Counted from the stretch's first letter, positions 43,065-52,864 are shown. The stretch: DNA of 64,000 nucleotides from Niastella koreensis GR20-10 (GCF_000246855.1 NC_016609.1:2232001-2296000), one strand, 5' to 3'. The notes: generated by a model not told the origin, from the sequence alone. Numbers and translations: made by a program.

Positions 43065-43820
43065 TTAAGGTTGAAGTATTTGCTGTTGATCCGGTAACTC
43101 AAGTCTGACGGTAGTTCCCTCATGCAGTTTGCTTTTCAGGCTGATGCTGCCATGCATCAGTTCTATGTACCGTTTTACAATATGCAACCCAAGACCTGTT
43201 CCCTGAATGTTCACTGCATTCCTGCCCCGGTAAAAGGAGGTGAACATATAGGGCATGTCTTCGGTGGCGATGCCAATGCCCTTGTCTTTTATTGAAAGTG
43301 TGAGTTTGTGATCCCGGTGTACTGCTTTTATCCAAATGGTAGCACCTTCCGGTGAAAATTTACTGGCATTGCTTAATAAATTAAGAACGATGTTTTTCAA
43401 CAGACCTTTATCGGACCTGAATTCGTCTTTACTATCACAGGAAACTATGATCTGCTGGCCATCCCTGGTAGCGGTTTTCATTTCTTCCACCACTTCCTCC
43501 AGCAATCCGTTCAGTTCAACAGGTGTGGAAGCAACCTGTACTTTGCCCTCTTCCAGTTTGCCAAGCGAAAGAAAATCTTCCAGCAGATCGTTCAGGTGCC
43601 TTACCGAATCCTTAATTCTTTTAATATGCCGTTCTCTTTTTTCCTGGTCGCCGGTTTGATCATATTTCAACACCAGGGAAGCAGAGGATAGGATCGTACT
43701 GAGGGGCGTTCGGAATTCATGGGAAGCCATGGCTACAAAGCGCGACTTTATTTCATTGAGTTCTTTTTGCTTATCCAGCGCTTCGTTTACATGTCCGATA
43801 TTTTTCCGGTGGTTTACCAC
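43065..43820 (-). CDS. sensorless histidine kinase
   Basis: 251 residues from a GTG at 43820 that is directly preceded by an in-frame stop, so no N-terminal sensor is present. A short coiled coil leads into the H-box (VAMASHEFRTPLSTILSSASLV), then VLNLLSNASKFSPEG, DKGIGIATED and GTGLGLHIVKRYIELMHG. Its core is close to that of the PAS kinase at 48905-50476. It is either a cytosolic kinase that works through partners or the truncated remainder of a PAS kinase. It is divergent to the P-type ATPase gene. Confidence 0.85.
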   Translation of the reverse strand: MVNHRKNIGHVNEALDKQKELNEIKSRFVAMASHEFRTPLSTILSSASLVLKYDQTGDQEKRERHIKRIKDSVRHLNDLLEDFLSLGKLEEGKVQVASTPVELNGLLEEVVEEMKTATRDGQQIIVSCDSKDEFRSDKGLLKNIVLNLLSNASKFSPEGATIWIKAVHRDHKLTLSIKDKGIGIATEDMPYMFTSFYRGRNAVNIQGTGLGLHIVKRYIELMHGSISLKSKLHEGTTVRLELPDQQQILQP

Positions 43821-43987
43821 TTACTCAAAATTGAATGATTGATATTAAAACAATAACAATATAACCTATAGTTTTTGTGAGGCCGATGATGTTTGTCAGG
43901 ATGAAGATTGATCGCGCTCATTACTTTCACGCTGCCGGAAATAATAAATTGGTGCCTGCCAATCAAAAATAAAAAACAATACCCGAT

Positions 43988-46519
43988 ATGAGTGTAACAG
44001 GGCCGGAAGCATACTGGAGTTTTCCTATAGCGCAAGCATTGAAAGAAGTGGCTGCCAACCCGGGCGGTCTGTCGGATAGTGATGCTGCCACAAGATTGAA
44101 GAAATATGGCGCCAATACTTTTAAAGCCACGCCGCGCACTTCTTCCATTGTTCTTTTCCTGCGTCAATTTAAGAGTCCCATTACCATCCTTCTTATTGTA
44201 GCCGCTTTTCTTTCAATGGGGTTGAACGACGTGACAAATGCGCTTATTATTCTTTTTATAATTCTTGTAAGCAGCCTGCTTGGGTTCTGGCAGGAAAGGG
44301 GCGCTACCAATGCTGTAAATGAGTTGTTGAAGATGGTGCAGATCCGGTGTTCCCTCGTAAGAAATGGAAAGGAAACGGAGCTGCCGGTTGAACAGGTTGT
44401 TCCGGGCGATATAATAATATTGAAAGCCGGTGATGTAATTCCCGGTGATTGTTTGTTGCTCGAGTCAAAAGACCTGTACGTGAATGAAGCGTCATTTACC
44501 GGTGAAACATTTCCGGTTGAAAAAACAGCGGGGACCGTTCCTGCGGATGCGCCGCTTTCCAAACGAAGCAACACCCTTTTCATGGGCGCTCATGTGATAA
44601 GCGGAAAAGCGAGAGCAGTGGTAATTAAAACGGGAAGGAATACCGAGTTTGGCGCTATCACGGCCCGGTTGAGATCAGGGACGCCGGAAACAGATTTTGA
44701 AAAAGGAGCGCGGCACTTTGGGTATATGCTGATGGAGATAACCTTAATCCTTATCATCATCATCTTTTCGGTGAACGTGCTGTTGCACAAGCCCGCCCTT
44801 GAATCCATACTTTTTTCACTGGCCCTGGCCGTAGGACTTACCCCGCAATTATTACCCGCCATCATCAGCATTAACCTGGCAGCCGGCGCCAGAAAAATGG
44901 CAAAGAACAAGGTGATCGTAAAACGCCTGTCGTCGATTGAAAATTTCGGCAGCATGAATATCCTTTGCTCCGATAAAACGGGTACCATAACCGAGGGAAA
45001 AGTAATGCTAAAAGATGCTCTTGACTACGAGGGAAAGCCTTCGGGGAAAACCCTGCACTTTGCCTGGCTGAATGCTTCCTTACAGCGGGGATATACAAAC
45101 CCTGTCGATCAGGCCATCCAGGCAGCTTGCAGTGACAGCCTGGATGAGTGTACCGTACAGGCGGAAGTGCCATATGATTTTTTCCGGAAAAGACTTACGA
45201 TAGTAGTGAAACATGGAGCAGATTATACAGCCATTACAAAAGGCGCTTTAACTGCCGTGCTGGCTGTTTGCGACCGGGTAGAAACAGGTACCGGACAGGT
45301 GATTGCGATCGATGAAGAGCTGGAGGCAATAAAGAACGAATATGAAAAAATATGCAATGCGGGTTACCGGGTATTGGGAGTTGCCACCAGGCAGGTGACC
45401 GGTGAAATGGATTTTACCCGCAACGATGAAAAGAATATGGTATTCCAGGGTTTTATAACCTTATTCGATCCGCCCAAAAAAGATGTGCTGCAAACTATAA
45501 CGGAATTGCACAATATGGGTGTACAGTTAAAAATAATTACCGGCGATAATGAACTGGTTGCCCGCAGCCTGGCGCAACAGATAGGGATGAACGATCCGGT
45601 GATAATAACAGGCGGCCAGATCCATGAAATGAGTAACGACGCGCTGCTGCACCAGGCAGTACGGGCGCATATTTTTGCTGAAGTAGAGCCCAATCAAAAA
45701 GAAAAGATCATCCAGCTGTTGCGGAAATCGGGCAATGTGGTGGGTTTTATGGGCGATGGAATAAACGATGCACCTGCGCTTCATGCGGCGGATGTTGGGA
45801 TCTCTGTGGACTCGGCTGTTGACGTTGCCAAGGAAGCTGCGGACATTGTTTTGTTGAATCAAAGCCTGGAAGTACTTATTACCGGAATAATTGCCGGGCG
45901 CAAAACATTCACCAATACCATGAAGTATATTTTTATGGCGGCCAGCGCCAATTTTGGCAATATGTTCAGTATGGCCGGCGCTTCTTTATTTTTACCTTTT
46001 CTGCCGCTTCTTCCCAAACAAATTTTACTGACCAACCTGCTGACCGATTTTCCTGAAATGGCTATTGCAAGCGACCGGGTAGATGATATTGCCGTTAGCA
46101 AACCTCATAGCTGGGATCTCAAATTTATCAGGCGTTTTATGATCGTATTTGGGTTGATCAGCTCCATATTCGATTATTTAACTTTTTACGTGCTGATCCA
46201 TTTTATGAAAGCCGGGGAAACTGTTTTTCAAACAGGCTGGTTTGTTGAATCAGTTGTTTCAGCATCGATGATCGTATTGGTCATGCGCACGCGACTGCCT
46301 TTTTTCAAAAGTTTACCGGGTAAGCAACTGATCATAGCTACGTCGGTAGTGGTTGCGTTGGTGCTTTTGATCCCTTATTCGCCCTTTGCGGGGTTGCTGG
46401 CATTTTCAAAACTGCCGGTTGCTTATTACGGTTGGATGTTGCTGATCGTTGCAGCATATATCATCACTGCAGAACTGGCTAAGAAATGGTTTTTTCGCCA
46501 GGCGAAGAATCAAAAATAA
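43988..46519 (+). CDS. mgtA: P-type Mg2+-importing ATPase (MgtA-like, P3B)
   Basis: 843 residues. N-terminal cation ATPase domain, FTGETFPVEK actuator loop (TGE), a TM4 motif LTPQLLPAII typical of P3B pumps, phosphorylation site CSDKTGTITEG near 332, FDPPKKDV, TGDN, and the hinge GDGINDAPALHAADVGISVD. It imports Mg2+ at the cost of ATP. It is slightly shorter than enterobacterial MgtA (about 900), mainly at the N-terminus. It may be controlled by the kinases and regulators around it; no leader peptide was seen upstream. Confidence 0.9.
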   Translation: MSVTGPEAYWSFPIAQALKEVAANPGGLSDSDAATRLKKYGANTFKATPRTSSIVLFLRQFKSPITILLIVAAFLSMGLNDVTNALIILFIILVSSLLGFWQERGATNAVNELLKMVQIRCSLVRNGKETELPVEQVVPGDIIILKAGDVIPGDCLLLESKDLYVNEASFTGETFPVEKTAGTVPADAPLSKRSNTLFMGAHVISGKARAVVIKTGRNTEFGAITARLRSGTPETDFEKGARHFGYMLMEITLILIIIIFSVNVLLHKPALESILFSLALAVGLTPQLLPAIISINLAAGARKMAKNKVIVKRLSSIENFGSMNILCSDKTGTITEGKVMLKDALDYEGKPSGKTLHFAWLNASLQRGYTNPVDQAIQAACSDSLDECTVQAEVPYDFFRKRLTIVVKHGADYTAITKGALTAVLAVCDRVETGTGQVIAIDEELEAIKNEYEKICNAGYRVLGVATRQVTGEMDFTRNDEKNMVFQGFITLFDPPKKDVLQTITELHNMGVQLKIITGDNELVARSLAQQIGMNDPVIITGGQIHEMSNDALLHQAVRAHIFAEVEPNQKEKIIQLLRKSGNVVGFMGDGINDAPALHAADVGISVDSAVDVAKEAADIVLLNQSLEVLITGIIAGRKTFTNTMKYIFMAASANFGNMFSMAGASLFLPFLPLLPKQILLTNLLTDFPEMAIASDRVDDIAVSKPHSWDLKFIRRFMIVFGLISSIFDYLTFYVLIHFMKAGETVFQTGWFVESVVSASMIVLVMRTRLPFFKSLPGKQLIIATSVVVALVLLIPYSPFAGLLAFSKLPVAYYGWMLLIVAAYIITAELAKKWFFRQAKNQK

Positions 46520-46532
46520 ATTTGATGGTTAC

Positions 46533-47591
46533 TTAATATAATAAATTACTGAGCTTGTCGGGCTGTGTGATCTTTATTTTCCCATCGTTGATCTCTATCA
46601 GTTTTTCCGATTTGAAATCGCTCAACGTACGAATGAGCGATTCGGTGGCTGTTCCTATGTATTGGGCAATGTCTTCCCTTGAGATGGCGATGCTGGCCGC
46701 GTCTTTATTTTCTTTGTTGAATTTTTGATGAATGTCTACGAGCGCTTTGGCTACCCGTTTGCGGAGCGAGTCGTAAGCCAGGTGCAGCAGTCGTTCTTCT
46801 TTTGCTTTTACATCTTTCGAGATCAGTTTTATAAACCGGGTGGTAATGTTCAGATCGTGGAAAATCGCCTGTAGAAAATCTTCTTTGGGGATCGCGATAA
46901 CCTCGGCTTCTTCCAGTACTTCTGCCGAATCATTGTAATTGGCATCTTCCAGCAATGCTGCGTGGCCTATATAGTCGCCGGCGCTGTAAAGATTGGTGAT
47001 GTATTCCTTGCCATCGTCATTTACGCGGTATGTTTTTATTTTACCGCTTTTAACTACATACAGGAATTTGGGCCGCTTTCCTTCTTTGTACAGGTTCATT
47101 CTCTTGTTAAGCCGCTCACTGTCGTACAGCTCGGGATCAAGGGCCAGAAAACCTGAATCTTTCAGGTCTTTGATCAACTCACCGGCGCCTTTTTCGCCGG
47201 CCGGGTATTGCATTTTTATAATATCGGTCTTCTTCAGTCTTATTTCAATTGCTTTCAACAGTTCTATGTCATCAAAGGGTTTGCTGATGTAATCGTCTGC
47301 GCCCATTTCCATGCCTTTTCTGAAGTCGGCCCGTTCGGCTTTGGCGGTAAGGAATATAAAGGGGATATGTTCTGTGTCAGGGTTTTTCTTTAATAAATGT
47401 AATACGCCATAACCGTCCAGTTCAGGCATCATGATGTCACAAATGATCAGATCGGGCTTTTTATGTAATGCAGCTTCCACTCCTTTTTTACCGTTTTCCG
47501 CCTCATAAGTTTCATATCCCGCAAGGCTTAAGATCTCTGCGGTATTTTCCCTGATCTGCATGTTGTCTTCAACGACCAGTATTTTTTTCAT
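46533..47591 (-). CDS. receiver-CRP/FNR fusion response regulator
   Basis: 352 residues from the ATG at 47591; the longer frame to 47636 adds no domain. Residues 1-120 are a receiver (ILVVEDNMQIRENTAEIL, phospho-acceptor Asp in LIICDIMMPELDG, FLTAKAE, SKPFDD). Residues 150-270 are a cyclic-nucleotide-binding-like beta roll (KFLYVVKSGKIKTYRVNDDG, YSAGDYIGHAALLED). Residues 275-350 are a Crp-type winged helix (SREDIAQYIGTATESLIRTLSDF). Combining a phosphorelay input with CRP-type DNA binding in one chain is uncommon outside Bacteroidota. It probably regulates the stress-type genes around it. Confidence 0.93.
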   Translation of the reverse strand: MKKILVVEDNMQIRENTAEILSLAGYETYEAENGKKGVEAALHKKPDLIICDIMMPELDGYGVLHLLKKNPDTEHIPFIFLTAKAERADFRKGMEMGADDYISKPFDDIELLKAIEIRLKKTDIIKMQYPAGEKGAGELIKDLKDSGFLALDPELYDSERLNKRMNLYKEGKRPKFLYVVKSGKIKTYRVNDDGKEYITNLYSAGDYIGHAALLEDANYNDSAEVLEEAEVIAIPKEDFLQAIFHDLNITTRFIKLISKDVKAKEERLLHLAYDSLRKRVAKALVDIHQKFNKENKDAASIAISREDIAQYIGTATESLIRTLSDFKSEKLIEINDGKIKITQPDKLSNLLY

Positions 47592-47672
47592 AATATGTAT
47601 GATTACCTTAAAAAAGGTACAAAAATCGGGCAACATAGCAAAATGAAGACATAGAATTTGCTGATCTGTATG

Positions 47673-48593
47673 TTAACTGATCCTGTGATAAAGCTGGTAA
47701 ACGTCTTCCTTTTTAAACAACTGAGTGCCGGGGTTCATAGTGGCGGCAGTGCCGCAGGCCACCCCAAACCGTACGGTTTCGGGTAATGACCTTCCCTGCG
47801 ACAGCATGAACACCATGCCGGCCACCATACTGTCGCCGGCGCCCACGGTGCTTTGCTTTTTTACCGTTGGAGCCGGTACCGGTTCATACCCATTATGCGT
47901 AACCAGCAGGGCGCCTTCGGGGCCCATGGAAACCACCATTACTTCGCATTGCTGCTGTTTAATCACTTTAAGGGCTGCATCCTTCACTTCATTTACCGGG
48001 AGGTAAGATACGCCCGCCAGGGCGCATAGTTCGCTTAAATTGGGTTTTAACAGGTATACGCCTTCTTTGGCGGCCAGTTGTAAAGGCAGGCCCGAAGTGT
48101 CGATGATAAAACGGGCATGTACCTGTTTGGCGGTTTTGGCCAGGCTGGCAAAAAAATGCTCCGGTAAACCGGGGGGCAGGCTGCCGCTGGCCACTATATA
48201 GTCAGGCGCCGGCTGTAACTGCTGTATCATTTGTAAACATAACTGCGCTTCCCTTTCGGTTAAGGAAGCGCCGGGCATTACAAAGCGGTATTGCAGGTTG
48301 GTATCGTTTTCCCGCACAACAATATTTTCCCGGGTTTCTTTTTCAATGGGAATTGTTTGGTAAGGGATGTCCCGGGCCTGCAGGTATTTTTCAATCAGCT
48401 GGCCATTGATACCGCCCGATGGGAAAACAGCCAGCGAATCACTGCCCAGTTCTTTCAGGGCCTTACTAACGTTTATACCGCCTCCGCCTGCTTCGGTAAC
48501 CATTTCGCTGCACCGCATTTTTTTCTCGGCCACCAGCTTGTTTATAGTGGTGCTTTTATCTACCGCCGGGTTCATGGTGATGGTTATTATCAT
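47673..48593 (-). CDS. PfkB-family sugar kinase (1-phosphofructokinase/6-phosphofructokinase II-like)
   Basis: 306 residues from the ATG at 48593, chosen because ITITMNPAVDKST is the normal beginning; the frame to 48641 adds a spurious leader. Ribokinase-fold motifs: EAGGGGINVSKALKELG, VVASGSLPPGLPEHF, LLKPNLSELCALAG, and the catalytic STVGAGDSMVAGMVF near 250. It phosphorylates fructose-6-phosphate, fructose-1-phosphate or tagatose-6-phosphate; sequence alone does not decide which. PfkB of the minor type is a common stress and dormancy protein. Confidence 0.9.
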   Translation of the reverse strand: MIITITMNPAVDKSTTINKLVAEKKMRCSEMVTEAGGGGINVSKALKELGSDSLAVFPSGGINGQLIEKYLQARDIPYQTIPIEKETRENIVVRENDTNLQYRFVMPGASLTEREAQLCLQMIQQLQPAPDYIVASGSLPPGLPEHFFASLAKTAKQVHARFIIDTSGLPLQLAAKEGVYLLKPNLSELCALAGVSYLPVNEVKDAALKVIKQQQCEVMVVSMGPEGALLVTHNGYEPVPAPTVKKQSTVGAGDSMVAGMVFMLSQGRSLPETVRFGVACGTAATMNPGTQLFKKEDVYQLYHRIS

Positions 48594-48785
48594 ATGAGCT
48601 ATCTCTTTTTCAAAACTAGCTGTACAGGCGCCTGTTGGCAATGATGCCTGTTATTCCAAATTATGACAGTGCTCAGGTGAACAGGCAATCGTATTTAAAA
48701 GGGTATTGATAGGCATCGGGTTATATATTTAAATCTCAAGGTCTTGTCATTAGGTTAACCATATTTTTTATTCAGTAAACTGATT

Positions 48786-48793
48786 TACCTTTG
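48786..48793 (+). promoter_or_regulatory. possible -7 promoter element for the PAS kinase gene
   Basis: TACCTTTG fits the Bacteroidota -7 consensus TAnnTTTG, 112 bases before the ATG at 48905. No perfect TTTG lies at the -33 spacing (the region is T-rich), so support is modest. Confidence 0.35.
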
Positions 48794-48904
48794 ATACAAC
48801 CCGTTACAACGGCGGCAGGCGCCGGAGAAAGGCGTGAATTAAATAGCGTGCTTGCAATGAGACCACTGGTGAATAAGAAATTACTTATTTAAACTTGGTT
48901 ATCC

Positions 48905-50476
48905 ATGTCTGATCCCCAAATATTATCATTTGAAAGCGAAGCCGGATTCCAGGCACTATTCCAATATGCTACGATTGGTATCCTTGTAATTAACAGGGAA
49001 GGTTACATTCAACTGGCCAATCCCTGTATTGAGAAAATGTTCGGGTTTAAGAATGAGGAATTGATTAGCCAGCCTGTTGAATTGCTGATTCCCGAGGCGA
49101 TGCAGAAAAAACACACCAAATACCGGGATAAGTATTTTGAAAGCCCTAAAGCAAGGCCGATGGGGTATGGACTGAACCTGTTTGCCAAAAAAAAGAATGG
49201 TTCGGAATTTCCTGTTGAGATCAGCCTGGGGCATTACGAACTGTATGGGGAGCAACTGGCGGTAGCTTTTGTTACCGATATTTCTGAAAGAGTAAATGCA
49301 GAAGATCATATCCGCCAGAGTGAGAGGGAGTATCGCCTGATGTTTGAAGGCATTCACGAATCTTTTATGCTGCAGGAAATTGTAAAAGACGCCAGCGGCA
49401 ATATTGCCGATCTGTTGTTCTTAGAAGTTAATCCTGCCACCGAAAAAATAATGGGTAAAAGCCGCCGTGAGATCATTGGCCACCTGAGAAGTGAATTTTT
49501 TGGGCCGCTCGATAAAGAGGTGATCGGGATAATACCCCGGGTTGAAAAAGGCGAGAACGTGAGGTACCAGCAGTATTTTGAATCCATTGGCCGGTGGTTC
49601 GATCGCAGCTTTTATTCGCTGAAGCCGGGGCAGCTGGTTACATTAAGTATTGATATAACCCAGCAAAAACAGGCGGAGAAAGCGCTCCGGGAAAGCCAGG
49701 CCGCCCTGGAAAAGATCAACGCTTCCCTGGAAAGGAAAGTGATGGAAAGAACACATGAACTAACCGAAGCCCTGGCAAGGGAAAAAGAATTGAGTGAGTT
49801 GAAGTCGCGTTTTATGTCAATAGCTTCGCATGAGTTTCGCACGCCGCTTACCACCATACTTAGCAGCACCTCCCTTATTGAACAGTATACCAAAGAAGAG
49901 CAGCAGGAGAGCAGGAAAAAACATACGGAAAGAATAAAATCGTCTGTTAAAAACCTGACCGATATTTTAAGCGATTTTCTTTCGCTCGACAAACTTGAAC
50001 AGGGAAAGGTACAGGTGGTTAAAGAACCATTGGACCTTCATGAGTTATCGGCCTCCATCATTGAAGAATTGAATGGCGTACTGAAAAAGGGCCAGGTAAT
50101 TCTGCTTTTTTATGAGGGCAGAAAAAAAATAAACCAGGATAAAAAGATCCTGAGGAATGTGTTGTTGAACCTGCTTTCCAATGCCATTAAATATTCCGAA
50201 GAAAACAAATTGATCTCCCTGAGCATTGAAGTGGAGAACAACCAGGTATTAATAAAGGTAAAGGATGAAGGAATAGGCATACCGGAAGAAGAACAGAAAA
50301 ACCTGTTTGGTAAATTTTACCGGGCAAAGAATGCCACCAACATCCAGGGTACCGGCCTGGGTTTAAATATTGTAAAAAGGTACATTGAACTGCTTGAAGG
50401 TGATATTACATTTGTAAGCCGGCAAAATGAGGGTACGGTGTTTACTGTTTGTTTCCGCGATAATGAGGCTGAATAA
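48905..50476 (+). CDS. PAS-domain histidine kinase (cytosolic)
   Basis: 523 residues with no membrane helix. PAS 1 at about 15-125 (GILVINREGYIQLANPCIEKMFGFKNEELI, GLNLFAKKKNGSEFPVEISLG), PAS 2 at about 140-255 (LFLEVNPATEKIMGKSRREIIG), a coiled coil, then the H-box SIASHEFRTPLTTILSSTSLI near 305, LLNLLSNAIKYSEE, DEGIGIPEEE and GTGLGLNIVKRYIE. The first PAS domain is of the FixL-like type by its text but has no heme residue I can point to. It senses an internal cue and may share a partner with the sensorless kinase at 43065-43820. Confidence 0.93.
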   Translation: MSDPQILSFESEAGFQALFQYATIGILVINREGYIQLANPCIEKMFGFKNEELISQPVELLIPEAMQKKHTKYRDKYFESPKARPMGYGLNLFAKKKNGSEFPVEISLGHYELYGEQLAVAFVTDISERVNAEDHIRQSEREYRLMFEGIHESFMLQEIVKDASGNIADLLFLEVNPATEKIMGKSRREIIGHLRSEFFGPLDKEVIGIIPRVEKGENVRYQQYFESIGRWFDRSFYSLKPGQLVTLSIDITQQKQAEKALRESQAALEKINASLERKVMERTHELTEALAREKELSELKSRFMSIASHEFRTPLTTILSSTSLIEQYTKEEQQESRKKHTERIKSSVKNLTDILSDFLSLDKLEQGKVQVVKEPLDLHELSASIIEELNGVLKKGQVILLFYEGRKKINQDKKILRNVLLNLLSNAIKYSEENKLISLSIEVENNQVLIKVKDEGIGIPEEEQKNLFGKFYRAKNATNIQGTGLGLNIVKRYIELLEGDITFVSRQNEGTVFTVCFRDNEAE

Positions 50477-50502
50477 ATGTACTTGCGAAGAAATGATCCA
50501 TA

Positions 50503-50697
50503 TTATAATGGATCGTGATCTTTAGCTTTGAAAATTCGTTCATTATGAAATAAAGGCAGTTCGTCTTTTGATTTTTTGCCATGTTTTGGTGCATGGTTAT
50601 GCTTTTCTTTCTTGCCGGCACTGAGCAATGATATTACGCGCGCCGGACTTTTCAGGCTGTTTGATTTATTCTTTTGAAGTGAGGCGTAGCGGGTCAT
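50503..50697 (-). CDS. small basic hypothetical protein
   Basis: 64 residues, rich in Lys, His and Ser (SAGKKEKHNHAPKHGKKSK). No domain. The length, ATG start and isolated position make it plausible but not certain. Unknown function. Confidence 0.4.
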   Translation of the reverse strand: MTRYASLQKNKSNSLKSPARVISLLSAGKKEKHNHAPKHGKKSKDELPLFHNERIFKAKDHDPL

Positions 50698-50805
50698 AAA
50701 ATATGATTTTGATGTAAATTACTATTCTGCGTCATGCAGAAAAATGAGCCTCGTCACAACGGACAATGATATGTATCATTAAAAAAGGCTTGCAGTAAAC
50801 GGCTC

Positions 50806-51519
50806 TTAATTATGTATAGCCTGTTCTTCACAAAGATCTACACGAACCTCCCATGTTAAAAGCATATCGAGCACATTCTCAATATCATTGCTTACTGTTT
50901 CTATCATGCCTATCAATTCCAACAGGTAATCTGCTACCTGGGTGGTAAGCCCAATCCCATTGTTATTTTCATTTTCCATTTCTTTTACAATCAGGAAATG
51001 GTAATAGTAAGTTAACAGGTTCTTCAAATAAAATTCAATCTGTTCTATTGTTTCAAATAAATAGTAACTGTTAATATCTGCGTGCCGGTCTGTATTATAA
51101 ATGCAGGCATCGAGATCTTTCATTTTATTTAAAACCTGTTCGGAAAGATCATTGTTCAATGAGTTGGCCAACTCATAAAAGGCACCCAACGTGTGTATCA
51201 GTTCATTGCAGTGGGTACAGGTATAAGGTTCCTGCCGGATGTATACATTTAATTCATTGATAAGATTTCTTATCGTGCTGCAGAGCAGGCTTGCATTGGG
51301 AATGCTTTTATTTTCGAGGCCCCATATAATACGCGAAACCAGTTTGCCCTGGTACATATTATTCGTAACTGAAACAGCTATTGGCTTTATTTCCCGGGCA
51401 TCGCCGGTAAATTGGATGAACAACAGATTCCCGTGGCTGTATTCCTCAGTGGTTGAGTACAAAATGCAATTTTGGGTAAATGCTTTTGTAAAGTCTTTGT
51501 TGAAATTATCAGGTAACAT
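50806..51519 (-). CDS. hypothetical protein
   Basis: I do not recognise this 237-residue protein. The N-terminal half is beta-like (NLLFIQFTGDAREIKPIAVSV, GKLVSRIIWGLE) with a CTHCNEL motif in the middle; the C-terminal half is helical (ETIEQIEFYLKNLLTYYYHFLIVKEMEN, then LLELIGMIETVSNDIENVLDML). No signal peptide. The single CxxC could bind metal or form a disulphide. It lies between the PAS kinase and a phosphoribosyltransferase gene. Confidence 0.6.
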   Translation of the reverse strand: MLPDNFNKDFTKAFTQNCILYSTTEEYSHGNLLFIQFTGDAREIKPIAVSVTNNMYQGKLVSRIIWGLENKSIPNASLLCSTIRNLINELNVYIRQEPYTCTHCNELIHTLGAFYELANSLNNDLSEQVLNKMKDLDACIYNTDRHADINSYYLFETIEQIEFYLKNLLTYYYHFLIVKEMENENNNGIGLTTQVADYLLELIGMIETVSNDIENVLDMLLTWEVRVDLCEEQAIHN

Positions 51520-51671
51520 ATAAAAGAAATTTTATTGCGTGTATAAAAGAACACTACAATATTACATTAACCGGAAGGCGGTTTTGAATGAGTGCCCTCA
51601 AGGGTCGTACCTGAGAATTATCAGGGTGCGGGATAGCCGGCGTCAGGGAATTTGAATGCCGGATTAAACAA

Positions 51672-52307
51672 TCAAACGGCTCTTTTTTCCCATCTTTTTA
51701 AAAAGTCAAGTGTTTCCTGGTCGCTGAGGTCCCGGAACGATTCATAAAATTGGGCAACTGCCATGAACTGATCCGGTGTTGTGAGCATGATCACTTCATC
51801 GGCTTCTTTTATAAGCTCATTTGCTGTGCTTTTTGCGCACACGGGAGCCGCCACAATAATTTTTGCTGCCCCTTTTTGTTTGCACATTTTTATAGCGGCA
51901 AAAATAGTAGCGCCGGTAGCAATACCATCGTCCGCAATAATGATGGTCCTGTTATTGATCTCCGGCAGTACCTGTACTTTTCGAAAGACCTGTTTCCTGC
52001 GTTCAATTTCTTGTTGTTGCTGCTCTTCGATATTATCGAGCATTTCCTGTGAGATTTTTGTTTTATGACCGGGGTTATAATAAACCGTTCCATCTTCGGC
52101 CATAGCGCCCAAAGCATATTCCGGGTTTTGCAGATGACTTAATTTCCGTACAATAAGGAAGGATAATTCCGCATTGAGCTGCCGGGCAATATAATAGGCG
52201 GTTTCAATGCCGCCTCTGGCTATTCCCAATACCAGAACGTTCTGATTGCTGTATTTTTCAAGGGCCTTTGCCAATTGCAGCGCGGCCTGTTTTCGGTTGG
52301 TAAACAT
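51672..52307 (-). CDS. phosphoribosyltransferase-family protein
   Basis: 211 residues. The PRPP-binding motif is in IIIADDGIATGATIFAAIKM (about 120-138). The N-terminus has VLGIARGGIETAYYIARQLN, and a flexible hood follows (LSHLQNPEYALGAMAEDGTVYYN). This type occurs in stress-linked gene sets across bacteria (for example with baeRF and PfkB proteins); its base substrate is not established. It is 26 bases downstream of the small membrane protein gene in the same direction. Confidence 0.88.
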   Translation of the reverse strand: MFTNRKQAALQLAKALEKYSNQNVLVLGIARGGIETAYYIARQLNAELSFLIVRKLSHLQNPEYALGAMAEDGTVYYNPGHKTKISQEMLDNIEEQQQQEIERRKQVFRKVQVLPEINNRTIIIADDGIATGATIFAAIKMCKQKGAAKIIVAAPVCAKSTANELIKEADEVIMLTTPDQFMAVAQFYESFRDLSDQETLDFLKRWEKRAV

Positions 52308-52333
52308 GGGAAATTATTGAAAGGTGATAAAAG

Positions 52334-52717
52334 TTAAGCTGCCCATTTTCCTTTTAGCTGCCATGCCACGATCATGATCAGGCATCCACAGACCAGGTAG
52401 GTGCTGTATAACCAGGGCATTGTTTGTAACAGCAACGCATGTACAACCACCCACGATATCATGGATAAGCCGCCTACCAGTGACAGATTGTATTGCGCTT
52501 TGTTGTGTTGCACATTGGCTATCAGCGCCGACAGGTTTATAATGCCGGTTGTTATAAATGCAGTGCCTGGCACCAGGAAGTTTTTAGAGAATGCAGGGTT
52601 TAAAAAATCCAGGGAATAGCTATAAGCTGTTAAAACCGGATATGCTATCAAAAGCATACCTATAAGCGTGGAGGTTATGCCAACGAATGCATTGAGGACG
52701 ATAAGCAGGGGGCGCAT
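52334..52717 (-). CDS. small four-helix membrane protein
   Basis: 127 residues with four predicted membrane helices (LIVLNAFVGITSTLIGMLLIA, VPGTAFITTGIINLSALIA, LVGGLSMISWVVVHALLL, YLVCGCLIMIVAWQL). No family recognised. It precedes the phosphoribosyltransferase gene on the same strand and is likely co-transcribed. Confidence 0.65.
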   Translation of the reverse strand: MRPLLIVLNAFVGITSTLIGMLLIAYPVLTAYSYSLDFLNPAFSKNFLVPGTAFITTGIINLSALIANVQHNKAQYNLSLVGGLSMISWVVVHALLLQTMPWLYSTYLVCGCLIMIVAWQLKGKWAA

Positions 52718-52864
52718 AAAATAAAAATTTGGTTACCCAATACTCAAATGTAGGGCTATTCACAGGCCGGTTTCAATGACGATTCTCATGGCAGCTTTTG
52801 ACTGTTCTCAATGGCTTTGAGGGGCCTTTATTGTTAACTTGAGATAACCATAAAACTTATAATT

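Noticed and set aside
43814-44167. 117-codon minus-strand ORF upstream of the sensorless kinase
   Set aside because: It lies mostly over the start of the P-type ATPase gene on the other strand and has no protein-like pattern, so it is not a lost sensor domain.
44590-44988. 132-codon minus-strand ORF
   Set aside because: Antisense shadow of the Mg2+ ATPase gene, which has clear family motifs in the plus frame.
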